Shown in pieces: positions 43,601-57,597 of a DNA stretch of 64,000 nucleotides; positions within the stretch are counted from its first letter, which is position 1; each line of letters opens with the position of its first letter. Origin of the DNA: Antitrichia curtipendula. Its lineage: Eukaryota > Streptophyta > Bryopsida > Hypnales > Leucodontaceae. Location of the stretch: positions 15,252,001-15,316,000 of the forward strand of contig OX579639.1 in NCBI GenBank assembly GCA_951230915.1, written 5' to 3'. The notes beneath the pieces are model-generated. The model saw only the letters and a list, made by a program, of their open reading frames with translations, was not told the origin of the DNA and did not search any database. Both the position numbers and the translations under genes were made by a program.

Positions 43601-46600
43601 CACCTGCAGAATGTTGAGGACAGCTCGTACAACATCTAGTGCTTTCAAGTACTCCACACTTTGACGAGCTTGACTGATGATTTCGACCCATCTCTGCACG
43701 AAGCGCACAGCTTGATCAGCTACATGATAAGGAACTGGATTACTTTCCGACTCTCAACCGGATTTCCCGGGAATGACAGGAATCCAGTAAAAGCAGTACT
43801 GCTTCGGAGACAGAAAATGGGTCTGACCTAGATGTGACTTCAGCAACAAAGAACTTCTGAAGGCCAACAGTCATGAATCCCTTCACTGCCTACACAACAT
43901 ACAAACCCGGCATGTGCGAAATTACATCCCGCTGCCCAAACAATCTAGCAATAGCCAACCTGATTTGGAAGCTCCATAAGCTTTTGCAGATACTCATCCC
44001 GCCTTTGAGGATCTGATTCGGCTTGAATCATGAATCCAACCTGTAATCAGACTCACGGTTATTGCGAGACACGTCTCCTGAATCCTCAGCTTCGACGTTA
44101 TGCCCATTCAAACAGTCTACACGTGACCAAACAAAACAAACTCAAACAAACGAAATGGACATACCGCTTCGTAGAATGTATGAATTTGATGAGCCTCCAG
44201 ATCCAAAATAGTTGTTGGCAAACCCTTCAGGAGCTCACATACAAAAGGCTCGGTCTCTCCCACCTGAAATGCAACACAAGCAGCTACAGTCAGAAACAGA
44301 AGACGAACGAGTCGGAAAGAGATGTCCTCCTGGGTATCCACCTTCACAGAAGACAAACGGATTCAGAGAACAGTAAGATCTGCAAACTCCACCACATACA
44401 CAGCCTTTAAATGAGGTACGTACCTGAAGAATAACGAACTTCCTTTTACATTTCTGAACTATCTTCAGAAATGTGTCGCAGGCCATATCCTGACCGACCA
44501 TTGCAACAAACATGTGAGCCCACATAAAGAACAGGATTTCGCTGTCCAAATGTCTAGTCAAATATTCTGAACAAATGAGGTCATCAACAACAACAAGAAT
44601 CCCACTCCAAAACATAGAACAAAATCGAGAGGTGACAGATCTCTGATGGAGACCCTAACTGAAAGGTAAGCTATCGTACCTGAACACCAGGATGAGTTTC
44701 GTGCATGAACTCAAACAGCTTGTTCACAACCGTCTTCAAAAACTTCCAATGAGCTCGCAAAAAACGAGGATACTGGCCCACTACATACCTGAAAACGTGC
44801 AAGCAAGGTCGTCTTAACCAGAAAAATTGGACATATCGAATGACTACAGCAGTACGTTCACAAGAATTTGAAAAACAGACGTTGTGCACTCTCTGGATCA
44901 ATTTACAACCCCGACTTCTTCCTAGATCGGCATATGGTATTTGTATATTACTAGCACTTGACAAGCCTTGGAATCAGTTGAAGCGATTACCCTTCGAAAA
45001 TGGTGAAAAGCAGTAAAGAAAGTGACATTGCTACACATTATGTGCCAGAACCAACCCGCACTAAAAAACTCCAAGGGGAAGGACGTACATAATGTTGCTG
45101 GCAATCACCGCCTTATTGTCCTTGCCCTTCGTGATTTCACATAGATTAAGCAGATCGCGAATCACTGTCACAAGGAATCGATTTTCCTGCTCCTCCCAAT
45201 AACAACACCAACACATCAGAAACTGCCAGAACAAGTGGAACGAAGTAGGCTACCATGACCGCCCCAAACGCTCAGATGAATAAACGACAAGGACACGAGG
45301 AGAACGTACATAGAAGACTCATAGAATAACACAGGAAATCTCAGGTCAAGCAAAACTAACACAGATAGGAAGTCACCTGTCGAGCATGGCATTGACACAT
45401 GGAATTGCACAGGCTGTAAGATGACACCGTCGTGCCCGCCTGACATGACACTATTGACAACCAAGCGATGAAATAGTTACCTGGTCTTCGACCATGGAAC
45501 CCGATATGGAGCCAATAGCCCAGCAGAGTGTGTTGAGATTGTTCCAAGCCCATTCCTCACCGTTTAATTGCTTGTTTAGCTTCTTCAGCATCTGCACAAG
45601 GCTCCACACGAGCACGTTGACGAGGACTCCGAAAACAACAATCGACGCCGTCCTTAAGCCACATATGCAGAATAAAGGAACCAGTTTACTTCAGAAACGC
45701 CTACAATGCTCGATCCACGACGATATGGAACTGAAATTACCTGCTGCTCCGTATCTTCGTGGTCCAAATGGGACAAATAAATCAGTGTCTCCCTCATAAT
45801 CTGGATCATCACAACGCCATGAGTCAGAAAAACGGCAAAGCGCTCATGCAACGTTCTTGAAGAAAGGCCCTCGAGCTACCGGAAGCCCCTATACTTGACA
45901 CCGACTTTAGCAACACCGTTCGTCACATCACCAGACAAAAGACACCTAGCAAATCGAGAGCATCGCTGGACACTGGTGTTCACATATGACCCTATCGTGC
46001 ACATGGATCTCGCAAAGCGTGAGGGAAGACATTGGAGGTCCTCCAGGAGAGGGCGACAAGGAGGCAGAAATGCGGTACCTTATACTGGACAAGAACGTCG
46101 TTATCCTTCATAGTCTCACGTACAATGTTGCCATTCTCGTCTTCTACTATCAAAACTTCCTCTGGTTTAGCCATGCGACTGATCATTAGCAACCGCAACT
46201 TCGATAAAGGCCCTGCGTACAACTGCTTACGATGGGAAAGCTGCGCCCCCATCCCATTCAACATTCCTCCTACCTGTGATGCATTCAACAACAAAACATC
46301 TTAACATCATCTTCGGTTGCATGACACATATCGTCAAGAGAAAATAAGCAGCACCCACAGCTAACAATGAGTGAAAGGAATTATACAACGGTCCTGTATG
46401 ATCTAATCTGGGTGCATTCTGGAAATGGGCAATTAGCAGAGTTATGCCAGGTTTGCTGCTGGATTGTATGTTAGCGTGAAACTGGCAGCTGCGCTTGTGC
46501 CAACTTCGTAATTCCGGCGTCGAATAGAGTGCACGGAGATTTTCATCCTAGAGGGTGGTTGTTCTCAACGTCGTGGGGCCACAATACGGTTGTCTTTGAC

Positions 46601-49600
46601 CAAAAATTACAACCCTCAAAACGACTATCAAGTTTATAAGCAAAATAGCAGGCTGGTGCACAGAACTACTGGATATATACATGCGTGATTCAGCTACAAT
46701 CCAGGGTCGCAGTACGGCTAATGGTGTTCCAGAGCAATAAAAGGTAAGAGACAACAATATGACATCCAGACGACCACTGTGTTGTGCATCACACAATGAA
46801 GAGAGAATCTTCAATTGAATTTCATTACACCATCAGAGAGGAACTAATGAGCTCGGAATAAGCAACGAGTAGCAAGCATTCCCGCCATGCCAAAGATCTC
46901 GGTCGGGGTATCGGAGAAAATAAATTGTAACTCAGTCGAATCAATTTTGTGAAAGATTGTCTATTACCTGAAGGCCAAGGGGACTAGGTGAAGCAGGAGT
47001 TTCCATGTTGCACTCAGACTGGAAAAGATCGCAAACAAGTGAATTCCAGTAATCCAGGCAAACCTACAGGAGTGCAATACAAACACTCCACAGTTAACAA
47101 AAATAAACCGCAGCCGCTGCAAAAGCGCCTTTCATCTCATACATTCATTCCCTAAGAAAAAAACTGAAAAATAAAAAATTGGAAGACATCCAATTTCAAA
47201 GTTGAGAAATCACTACTTCGCAGCCAGCAAGGTAATTATGACCATTTTGACCATGCATACCTTAAAAACCTCTGTATCATCAACGTAAGATACGCCGATC
47301 AAATATTCCAGCCCCACCAACAAAGCTGTTTGATTCTCCGGCGATGTCTCCAACACCCCAATGTGCGACTGCAACCCAAATGTCTCGCAGATTAGTGAAC
47401 AACACACTGGAAATACTCGAACCCACATCCAAATACCTCCTAAAACTTAACCAGTCTAAGCAGAAAAATACTTAAATCTTGAGGAATCGTATGCAGCAAA
47501 AAGCCTAAAAATATGCGACCACAGAAAGCTCGTGTACACGTGAAGCAAGTCGAAAGGGAACTGCAACAACAGGAAACCTTGAAAAATGCAGTGAAGAACA
47601 TTGCCAGATTCTGGATAAACGCCTGCAAAACAGGAGGTAGAGATCCTCAGAACTCCGGAAGGAATAACAAACCGAAAGGCAGTATTTACAAGGTGCAACA
47701 TATTCCGCATAATATCTACGCCCGTTATGAGCTCATTACTAGCAGAATACCAGAGGTAAAAAATGCTAGCCAAGCCACTCTTTCTCAAGTCAAGTAGCAA
47801 TGGGTGCTCAGAACCACAGGACAATAAAAAAGCCCAATAACGAAATGGAAGGGTCAAACCCATTGAGAAGTTCTCGACAACATCCACAATCCCTCTAATT
47901 GCGAAAGCCTAAAAAAACAGGGTACCTGATCCTCATCTGACCCACTTCCATAAGCCTCTGGAACGTTGGTGCCTGGCGGTAGAATAATCTGCAGAAATTT
48001 CAAAGCAACAATCATCTTTTAGGAATATACACGGACACGTCGAGATTTATGCACACACTCGTTCTAGTTCATGCAGAGACAAACCCATGGCATACCCATA
48101 GCTACGGAATTATGTCAGGCATCAGAAGTAGTAGAATCAGTGATGACTTCGTCTTAAATGTTTCAACATGTAACATCCTTCGCAGTACCTGTCCGTCCAA
48201 AGTATCCTACATGATCCCTTCTAAACTCAAATTCTTAAAAATTCAATACCTGGAGCTGGACCATGAAAATGGTGTAGAGTTTCACAAATTGGGCATCGTA
48301 GTAATCTCCACAACTAAGAACAGCCACCTGCACGATTCATTGCTTTCCTCAGTCTATCACTACCTAGATGAGCACAAGCATTACATTCTGGACCAGAAAC
48401 ATTGGAAGCGCAAAAACAAAGCTGCAAAAGAGAAATTTCAGGTGCGAAGTGCCAACACTCACCTCGGACAAACATTGTAAGGTCAAGTTACGATAGCCAG
48501 CAACAGGAAATAGCTTCAGTAATGTCTCGAGCTGCAAGCCAACATGAGGAACATGAACGGTTGGACAACAAACACTGAAAACCACATAAAACAGTAATGC
48601 TGAAGAGGATGACTATTACAGGCACTCCAATATAGCCACCAAAATGAATTATACACCAGTTTACAGTAACGTTGAGAGCAAAAGTATGCCATGATCGTTG
48701 CTTTGAACAAATAAAAAGTACTCAGCAACCCAAGCGTCAAGTAATACTAGTTCAATGTCTCAAGACCACTCGTCGATTTCCGCGAACAAAGCACTTACCA
48801 ACGCTGATTCAAATATATAACCAAGGGGAATCCATGACAAAAAAGCATGTAGAGTCGCCAGTGTTGCTCGGATAAGTTCAGGCCGTTGTGACATTGACAG
48901 AACGTATTGGCATAACTCATGGATGAGCTGGAATTCACTGTTGGACGATCCCACAGATGCAACATGTCAGTACACAACTTTGGCGACTAACAGGGCAATC
49001 ACGCATGGATAGGCCAGGGCCTTGACGCGGTCCCAACTGGTGCACACTTAGCATTGAAGCCCTAAAAATAAACTAAGGCAACTCTCCTCAGGTACATACA
49101 ACAAACGAAGTCCCTTCTTCCCACGCAGAAGCCACGAAGAAAAACGTACCTGTTTAAGGAATTTTTCAATTCTTTGATCTTACTTTGAGTCAACTCTCCT
49201 CGAGAGAAATCAAAAACTTCCTCACTGAGCAGCTGTATTACGACATTCCGAGTCAGCGGCGTCCAGGTATCGAAATTACACCCACGTCTGAATGAAAACA
49301 ACTAACTAATTCAGCTAAAGCAAGACGAACAAGAATAAATACAAAACAAGATTAAACCTCACCTTCAATATGACCATGCAGTTTTCACAAAGTGTTTCGC
49401 TGCTTTTCGCAGCTGCAACAAGATCTGGTATAAACCTGGGCCATCGAGCAGGCCATTCGTGCTTTAAAACCTGCACCAAATCCATATTCATCTTGTAAAT
49501 ACTAGAATTGTAACCGAGTCAAGCCTGAGAACACGGGTACATAATGGATATGAGCATATTAGAGCCCCTCAAATTTCAATGTCAGTATTTCCGTATTGCA

Positions 49601-51906
49601 AATCCCACATCAGTGGAAGTTAGACTCAAGGCATCTCTGATCAACGGAAATGAAACCAAATGAGAAACACTCAAAAGGCCACTTCTAATGATGCCCACTC
49701 ATGAAATCCTTTCATAACCTACAGAAATATCACGCCAGATTCAACACACTACATATACTTGCTTGCAATTACATCCAAATGTAACAATACCTGAACAAGA
49801 ATGATGTTTAACTTGTTCAAATACAGCCTTTCGGCCCGAAATGACGCTTCGTTGCTTGAAAGCTGCATTGAACGAAATTTCGGTAAGAATACAAGAGACC
49901 CCATATAGAAAGATGTTGTAAAGCTACAGGAAATAAACGGATAAACATCAGAAAGGAAAATGAAGTGAACAAGGAAGTTAAGGACAGAGGCATGGACGCA
50001 AGATTCTAAGCGCACAATGAAAAATCAAACGACCATCAAGATCGCGAGAGACATTCAGGGTTTAACCAATGTACCTGTACAATAAGGTCTGATATGTAAT
50101 TCTTGATGCCGTCACGTTGCTCCACAGGAAGCGCATTCCACCGATACTTAATGACTCCCTCCAGCACCTTCATCACAAGGGATAGGTGCACCAATTCGTT
50201 GCTTTGAATGAGTTGCAAGCACAAGAATAAGCTCAACAACTTGGCACTAAATTTGCATGTAACCTTTCTCTGTCTCCACCGAAACGAAAGTAATCAGCTT
50301 CAATACTATCAGTCATACATAGTTCACCTCGCAAACAGGTCACGACATCCTTACCTGAAGTGCATAGAACTTGGAATTTGCAATGGTAGAATTCTGCAGA
50401 ATAGTCACCACTCGGGTCCATGCATCCGGATGCTCTTGCAACTGCCTTAACACCCTTTCGGCAGCAGCTCTCTGCATTGAAGTAAGATAATCAGCCGAAT
50501 TGTTCCCTCGCTATCAATGTTCATTAACAAGGCAATGTCCTGTTTTCGATTAACGCACGTTTGCTAAATTAACATGCAAGAACGTCAGGAGTCCAGTAAG
50601 CTTCACTCATCAGTAACAAGTGAGTATGACTACAATCTGACAAAGGAGGTGATCACATAGAATTCCCTCACACCTACCAACGCTCGAGCTCACGGAATTT
50701 TCAGCAGAATATTTCCGTTACCGAAATGGCTGGAAGTGAAAACCTTGCCTATGTGAGGGAAGCAACCTGAACGGCTCACGATCGTACAAAGACAGCTAAC
50801 GCAACGGGACTTCTCAAGGCCCTCAAAAAGATACCGGCTAAAGAACAAAATGAATACAATCAAGTCACAGACGATAATCCCTTATCCTAAGAACCTATAA
50901 GTATTTGAAGAGGAGCACTATCCTCGGGATTCGAGCACCCGACGAAAGCAAAGACGCATCTCTTGAGCATGAAGGAAATTTAAGTGCGCCCGAACCGCCT
51001 GAAATATGGAGCAGTACATCCTGAAGCTATAAGGTCCAAAACCGGACGTGCTGCACCGCAAAGTATTTTCCAAATCTGACCTAATGCATGACGTACAAAA
51101 TCACACCTAGAGCCCGATACTGCAATAAGATACACCAAAACCACCAATTGTTTCACCGCCGTAGATCAGTACGCTGGTTTTAAAATTCCAGTGAAAGTTG
51201 GAAATGCTAGGGTAGGGACAGAGGAACTTGATCTGCTGAATCAGGAAATCACCAGTGCTCCTGGAAAACACACTACGATGCGCTTGACCACTACGAATTA
51301 CCACAAGCCCATCACTCATGCATCCACCTTGCTCAGGTGCATCCCCTATATCTCCTAACACACTACTCCTATCCCTCAATTTAAGCAGCTGCAGAATTCA
51401 ATTTGATCTTGAGCGCACGATAAATAAATTTGATCTTCCGCCGGCACTCTAGCCAAGCAAGGACTTTGGCTTAGAGGAGTTCACACAGGTCATCTACTAC
51501 CCATTGCCCCAGAAGCGGATCTTGACGATGCGCGTTAATGTAGAAAATAAAGAAACGATATCCTCATCGTCAAAGGCGCTTCATAGTGAATAATGCATTG
51601 AAAATTTTGGTACAAAACGATCGAAGCTCCCCAAGCACCAGGTGATTAAAGAACCTAAGCGCAAATGCCGAGAATTTCGAAGATTGACGACAGAAACAAT
51701 TATTTCAACGTCCACGCAACTCGACCAAACGCTCCAAAAAAAAGGTGCAATTCAACCTGCTCATGCCCTAGCACGATCAAAGCTTATCCAATCCAATATA
51801 AAAACGTTACCTCCTCTTTGGAGCCGGTGCCGTAAAACGCTGCCACAGTCGCGTCAAGAAGGCCGACATCAAAAGGCTGACTGAAATCCAACAGCTTCTC
51901 CGCCAT
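40620..51906 (-). CDS. XPO1: Exportin-1 (CRM1), 32 exons, complete
   Basis: Encodes a predicted 1072-residue protein (Arabidopsis XPO1A is about 1075) that carries leucine-rich nuclear-export-signal cargo out of the nucleus with RanGTP. It starts [20 protein letters not shown] and ends [10 protein letters not shown]. Recognised segments in order include [20 protein letters not shown] (importin-beta-N/CRIME region), [50 protein letters not shown] (NES groove; Cys527 is the residue hit by leptomycin B in other species), [39 protein letters not shown] and [13 protein letters not shown]. All exon lengths add up to an open frame with AG acceptors and GT donors, except one probable GC donor (see exon map). 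The stretch after SPSPLGLQ is four residues shorter than in Arabidopsis. Introns are mostly 80-700 bp and the locus is more GC-rich than its surroundings. Confidence is high. Confidence 0.97.
40620..51906 (-). other. XPO1: XPO1 exon map
   Basis: Coding exons from 5' to 3' (minus strand): 51811-51906, 50355-50471, 50075-50167, 49791-49862, 49363-49470, 49150-49232, 48799-48937, 48463-48531, 48250-48327, 47926-47988, 47578-47622, 47261-47368, 46968-47063, 46079-46273, 45741-45800, 45481-45591, 45089-45186, 44680-44788, 44424-44489, 44165-44263, 43960-44040, 43604-43693, 43357-43442, 43109-43189, 42753-42935, 42454-42520, 42197-42307, 41954-42061, 41572-41709, 41322-41462, 40921-41025, 40620-40742. 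They total 3219 nt. The donor after 41322 is GC (CTCGAG|GCATGC). Junctions were placed by hand from frame, splice dinucleotides and family similarity; individual ends could be off by a base or two. Confidence 0.88.
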
Positions 51907-52316
51907 GGCGCTCGCCACTCCTCCGCAACAAGAAAATCAAACACTCCGCCCTGCTCGTCCAAACACCTAAACGCCGGAACTAAATTAACAACCACGAGCC
52001 CCTGCCGAAACTCAACCACGCACAAAGCTCCAAGAACCTCCAGAAACGCTCACAAGAACCCGGCGACGTCGACCTAATGCGCTTTACCGAATAGCTGGAA
52101 TCCAAGGGCAAGCTGCACTCAATCGGCGGAGCAACTTCACGAAGAGAAAAAAAATTGGCGAATCTTGAGTGGCGCGACGCAGAGTAGTTCAAACGGTCGA
52201 ATGGCGCCGAAGGACAAAGGGTAGATGGTGGTATTGGATTGAAGACAAGACGGGTCAAAGGGAGAAAGGTGCCAGAGCTTAAACCCTAGAACGATCGAAT
52301 GATGCGACGGACGAGG
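51907..52316 (-). promoter_or_regulatory. XPO1 5' leader and presumed promoter region
   Basis: The sequence upstream of the XPO1 ATG is GC-richer than the intergenic DNA, without an obvious TATA box in the usual place. A TATA-less housekeeping promoter is plausible. I saw no defined operator. Minus-strand ORFs here are in leader sequence. Confidence 0.4.
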
Positions 52317-52320
52317 ATTC

Positions 52321-52720
52321 ATGGAAAAACCATTCCCCGCTTGGTTTGGAAGGGTTCTAGAGGGAGCTCCCGGCCGACGCCCCAGTGTCTCGGAACCATG
52401 TGCGACCGCGCTCCGTCTCCGTCGGTCCCAACGGGGGACTCCGTCTAACCTATCTCCGTCATGTCTGACCCGCTTGGTAAAAGTACTCGGCCTCGACGAA
52501 AAGGTTCTCCTTCTGCAACTCCGTCGCGTCTGCCCGGGTCGGAAAAAGTACTTGACTCGACGAAAAGCTTCTGTGCCTTTGGACAAGTTCTTTCGTTTGG
52601 CCCAGCTGGCGTAGGTGATTCTGTGACCTGTGTTTGGTCGCTTTGGTTTTGGGCTTTCAACTCCTTTGCTTTTTACCTTGTTGCCCTCTCATGTAATGTT
52701 GTGGAGGAACTTTAAGTGTT
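52321..52720. other. GC-rich segment with an internal direct repeat
   Basis: A GC-rich block upstream of XPO1. Two related ~35-bp strings about 65 bases apart are visible: GTAAAAGTACTCGGCCTCGA with GACGAAAAGGTTCT near 52478, and GAAAAAGTACTTGACTCGA with GACGAAAAGCTTCT near 52543. Overlapping ORFs on both strands show no domain. It could be an untranslated exon of an upstream gene or a repeat fragment. Confidence 0.4.
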
Positions 52721-55351
52721 TGATGAATGACTTTTAGATTCTTGTAGGAATGAATGTATGTCTAATTTTGTGCCTAACGATTGTGGTGATGGTCCATTGT
52801 TTGAGAGTTAAAGTCATAAAATTGGCAATATTTTTTACTACAAAAAATGTCAAATCACAAATCTTAAAAGGTTTAAGATTTTCTAATTTATGTTTCAATG
52901 GATTTTGATTATGGTTGGAATGTAGAATGATGCTCACTAGCATGAATATTATTGAATATAATGGGATGTATGTAAGTTCCTAACCGAAATACATTAAGAG
53001 AATTTTAGACCTAATGAATGCAATTAGCTTTGTTGATATTGTGTTAGAATATTCCTTCATCAAACTTTTCCATCATCTCAAAAAGTAGTAGGAAAAAAGA
53101 ATTTGGGATTTTTGAGGGGGGATTTGGAGGGGAGGGGGGTACCTGAGTTTTGTTGTTAACAAAAGGTTTCATGTTATTTGTACATGAAAAGTGCATTGAA
53201 ATATTATTATTTTCATTCTTAACATTTGAAGAAAACATGGTTCAATGCATATTATGTGGAAGAAGAATTTGTGAGTTCTTGAAGATACATCATTTTATGT
53301 CTTTTAAACACATAATATGTGTGAAAACTAAATAATTTCATCATGTTTTTAATGTAAAAATTAAATAGATCCATGTCCATGTACAGTATACAAAAAATTA
53401 TTATTTTCCATTTATTGCCAAAATGTTGATTGTATTAGTAGTTATCAAAGCTTGGTTTTGAATGGCAAGTTCAAAATCCAATTTTCATGTCTTTCAAGGT
53501 GAACCAACTATGTACTAATGAATATTCTCTAAAATTCATGTTATTTTCAAAATCTAGTCCCATAGGTTTGCATATATGCCCCTCTTCTAAGGAGGATTCA
53601 AAAAATAAGTCTTCAACTTCCCATTCAAAATCTAACTTTAATGCCCCTACTGTAAATGTCTAATAATAGGAATTACTATTGCAAATGTTACAAAATTTTC
53701 TTTGCATTTGATTTTTGCAATCTTCAAATTTATAGTTTATATTTTTTTCTAAATTTGAATAATGAGATTATTTATCATAAAACAAAAATTTGCACATTCA
53801 AATACAAAAATATATATTTGACAAGCAACACATTAATTTTCACCTTAGAAAGCAAGATTGGATATACCATTTGTGAAGCTTAGATTTGGCAACATTCAAG
53901 TGCCTAAATTGAATTTCCACATGAACATCTCATAGGTCCATGTCACCTCACACCTTTCACAAACTAACATGTACCACTTTTCTACAAGACTGACTTAATC
54001 CCTAAAGGATTGCTTGTCCCCTTCGGAAACAATTTGGATCTAGGTAAGTTCCTATTGTCTCAATTTGTAGTGAATGTTTTGAAAACTTTTTAAAGATGTT
54101 ATGTTTTGCAAGAGCTTGGTACATATATAATTTTTATTTCAATCAATGTCTGGAAGAAAAAACTATGGCACAATAAACCAAAATGGAAGTTAATGGGTAG
54201 CATAAAAAATCACAAAAAGTCAAAATAAATTTTTAAATTTTTTTTTCCTAAAATTTAATATTTTTGTCTACATTTGAAGCTTTGATTCATTCTATTTGGA
54301 CTAGTGATGAGAAAGTTATGGACAATCTTAGTTTTTTGGGCAATCTAAACATTTTAGATTGCCCATCCAAGCAAACTGTTAGAAAATCAAAATCTATAGT
54401 ACAAAAAAATTCAATTAAGAAGATTCAAAGCCAAAAAATCTAATCAAGCAAGTTGCAAAAAAATTTGTTTTCTTCACTCTTGCAATCTGTGCAATCAAAG
54501 TTCATGAAATTTCTCCCATACATTCTTATACTAGTCTAGTATAAGATCCTATGTTTAGGTATGCAATTAAATAAATAAATAAATAAAATGTTTTGGCTTT
54601 TGAAATAGAAATAGTTGTTTTGAGTGTTTTTTTATGGAAAAAAAGCATCGGTACTTTAGGGGTTAACTTATACCGAATCAAGTAGGGTAACTTCATGGAC
54701 AAGTAAGCGGTCATAATTTGTTGACTTCTCGAAAGTAACAATTTAACATTACTGCCGCGGACAATAGATGAGTAGGAAATCTTGGTTGGTATCTCAGTTT
54801 GAAGATTGACGAGAATAGTCAATAAGTGCTCCTAACTTCTCTTACAAGTTACAACGTCAAAAGTCAGACTGGCCTTCGCGAGCACTTAAAAGTTAGCTAT
54901 CTTGCGTAAATCCAGAAAAACTTGAAACAAAGACAAGAACTTCTCGCAACTCTGTGGTCATCGTACAAAAATTGATCCTATGAGCACAGAAACACACACG
55001 GAAAGGTCAACACGCCAACACTGCTGAATTTTCTGCTAGGCACAACTCTCTAGCTCCATTAATAGTCTTCTGTCGATTGAATACTTGAAAAAATTCAGCA
55101 AGCACTCGGATTGGAGGAACCTATATCTATCGTAAAAACATTTCCCCTGCCATCAACTGACTAATCAATAATATCTGTAATTTGTTTCTGTTATGAACCC
55201 AAAGGGCAGGGGAAATGAAGAGCCAGTGATGACAACCTTATCCTGCAAAATCTGGACAGGAAAACAATTTTCCTTGAAAATCTAAAGGTCAAGATGTACG
55301 CACATTTTCTCAAACACAACGATTAAATCAACTGGGGAAATCGATGCAACA
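52721..55351. other. AT-rich spacer between XPO1 and the DUF1664 gene
   Basis: No gene. At 54290-54360 the text GCTTTGATTCATTC, GATGAGAAAGTTATGG and TTAGTTTTTTGGGCAATC matches the outer part of the 6.3-kb palindrome arm, and CTTTAGGGGTTAAC at about 54655 matches its inner end, so a shortened copy of that family may occupy about 54280-54670. The last 500 bp before the DUF1664 stop are less AT-rich and probably include its 3' untranslated region. Confidence 0.45.
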
Positions 55352-57173
55352 TCACGATATTCCTGTAATTCCACTAAAACTAGAAAGACCAGAAGACCAC
55401 CGCCTGGACACCATGGATGCAGACATCGTCCTTGTCGGAGGGTGCTGCAAACCCAAGCCACCGGGACTCGGCAAATTCAAACCAGGTGGTCTAGAATCTC
55501 CAATGTTCCTGGCAGGTGTCCTCTCAGTCAAATTAGTGGAGGTGGGCGCAGGTTCCAAGGCCTGAGAGAAGAACTGCTTCAAGCCAGGAGGCGCAATAGC
55601 AGCAGGAGAGGAGGTGGTTCTTTCCAGGTTGTTCGCTTTCAGGTACCAGGAATTGAAACTCTGTGCAAGCTCGGGATTCTGGGCAGGAGCCACGAGGTTG
55701 AGGCGATGCACCCATTCAATCAACAGGAAGATACCTTGATTAGCAAAGTTCTGGCTATCCTGAACCTCATCAATCTTCAAGCCCAACCCTTCCATTTTCC
55801 GGTTCACATCCTCGATTTCATGTATACTCCTCCCAACCGTGCCCTTCACTTCTTCCACCTGATCCTTGATCAACCCTGTGATCACAACGCTGTCGTCCAG
55901 TTTGCTACTCACACTATCCAGTCTTTGGTTCATGTGCTTCCTGGTCGATGAAAGAGCCGCAGAAACGTGCTCTAGTTGCTTGCCCACCCCTGCCACCGCA
56001 TTGTTCATGCCTTTCCTGGTGACGTACATGACGTCTCCGATTGAAAAGCCTCGCCACCACATGTACCCGTAGCTGACAGTGCCAACCACAGCGGCTGGCA
56101 AGATGAATGAGGTGATCGACATTCCTGAGCCTGAACCTGCTTGCACGACAGTCACCGACCGTGAAGAAGATGCGAGCTTGTAAAGCTCTTGCGTTAGTCG
56201 CTGGACTTGGAGAGAGAGAGCGGCATCGTTTCCTCCCCCTTCCCTCTTTTGTCCATCTTCTTTCCAATGCTTCGACAACACCTGACAATAGCATAGTCTT
56301 CGTCAATAACAGTGCTCACAATCGATTCAATCGCCAAATAGAAAAACAACAAATTCATAGCGACACTTTATTTCATAAAAATAAGGTAAATTTCTGTACA
56401 CTATACGGAGGTCTGTAACATTAGGAATTATCAAACGTCAATCATGTCTTCACCAAGGGAAGGGAAATCTCTTCCTATATTTTAGGGCTAAGAAAAGGAA
56501 AGGATGTCATTAATCGTAGCAATACTCTTGATTATCTCTGCTACCTACCCCTTGGAAAGTCACAACATAATCCATAAGTTGACTAAGCTATTCAACCCAT
56601 CTCCAACTTCTTCAGAATTTCATGGGATCCACAAGAAAGGTAGAGTCAAACCTCCTCCAGTAATCTTGACTCCAGATTGGACACTTTCTACAAACCAAAA
56701 TATACTTTCACCAAGATTATTCTGCAACCAAGGTTTGACTACCAACGGTAGATATTATGAAACCTGAATTAAGTCTCACTAGGTTTAGAATTCTATCATA
56801 CTGTCCATTAGGAGTACAAAAACCCAGGCACGTCATTGGTGATTTGCTCCTCTCTACTACCCCACCCTTTGCACAATTCACCTCGAAGACCAGATCCTCC
56901 AACGATCGAATCTCCACCTTCCAAAACTACATTACCAGAACACTAAACACTAAAATTTCGGAAAATTCAACGCAACGGGCTATTCCAAAAGCGAATCAAT
57001 CACAAAACGAAAGCCGTAAAATATCACTACAATTACTAGAGGATGAATACCTTGGAGAGATCGCCAGCAAAGTCCATGAGCTTGTTGTTCTTGATCAGTA
57101 CTGATCCCATTAACCCCGCCCCGACCAGCAGCACCACCTTGGTGGCGCCGAGGCTCGCCTGCATCATCGCCAT
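55352..57173 (-). CDS. DUF1664 family protein, two exons
   Basis: Exon 1 is 57051-57173 (41 codons, MAMMQASLGATKVVLL) and exon 2 is 55352-56281, joined in phase 0 with donor CTCCAAG|GTATTC and acceptor GTCAG|GTGTTG, giving 350 residues. The protein has an N-terminal hydrophobic segment (about residues 9-27), a second one followed by YGYMWWRG (about 96-117), the family's most recognisable motif, then a long coiled coil (about 131-220) containing AVAGVGKQLEHVSAAL and VSSKLDD. The last ~100 residues are Pro/Ser-rich and variable. DUF1664 proteins are plant-specific, membrane-associated by prediction and of unknown function. The intron is 769 bp. The start is chosen because it restores the conserved family N-terminus. 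Confidence 0.92.
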
Positions 57174-57597
57174 CGCCACGTGCGGCAATCCACCACCACA
57201 ACGAGCGGCAATTCACCACAACCAATACTATTCTCTACCAAACCATCACAGAAAAAAGGGAATTCACAAGCGACTCCAAAACGGCCATGGCACTTCAAAC
57301 CCTAATAGCTGTAGAGGCAATCCAAATTCGGAACTCGGAAGGCGAAAAGAATCGGAAAAAGAAAGTGCGGCGAGAGTGCGCGGCGATGAAGTCTAACTTA
57401 GAGGACGAAGCTTCGACCCGATGCCCTCGTCGTCATCGCCACGGCACGGCTCCGTGAAGACGAGGCGCAGACGAATTGCGGCAAATGCTGCGATGGAGAA
57501 AACCACGGCGAACCCTGTTGTGGAGCAATTTCCGCGGCTGACGGAGCACCTTCGTTACGTGGGCGTTTTCCAACCCTCTTTTAAAAGAGGTTCGAGT
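57174..57597 (-). promoter_or_regulatory. DUF1664 gene leader and promoter region
   Basis: GC-rich DNA upstream of the ATG, including a short basic plus-strand ORF (57421-57708) that I take as spurious. No clear TATA box. The GC content drops sharply after about 57700. Confidence 0.35.

Noticed and set aside
43838..43900. Extra XPO1 exon ([18 protein letters not shown]) between exons 21 and 22
   Set aside because: It has splice-like ends but no counterpart in exportin-1 proteins, and direct joining of LPNQ to [10 protein letters not shown] matches the family.
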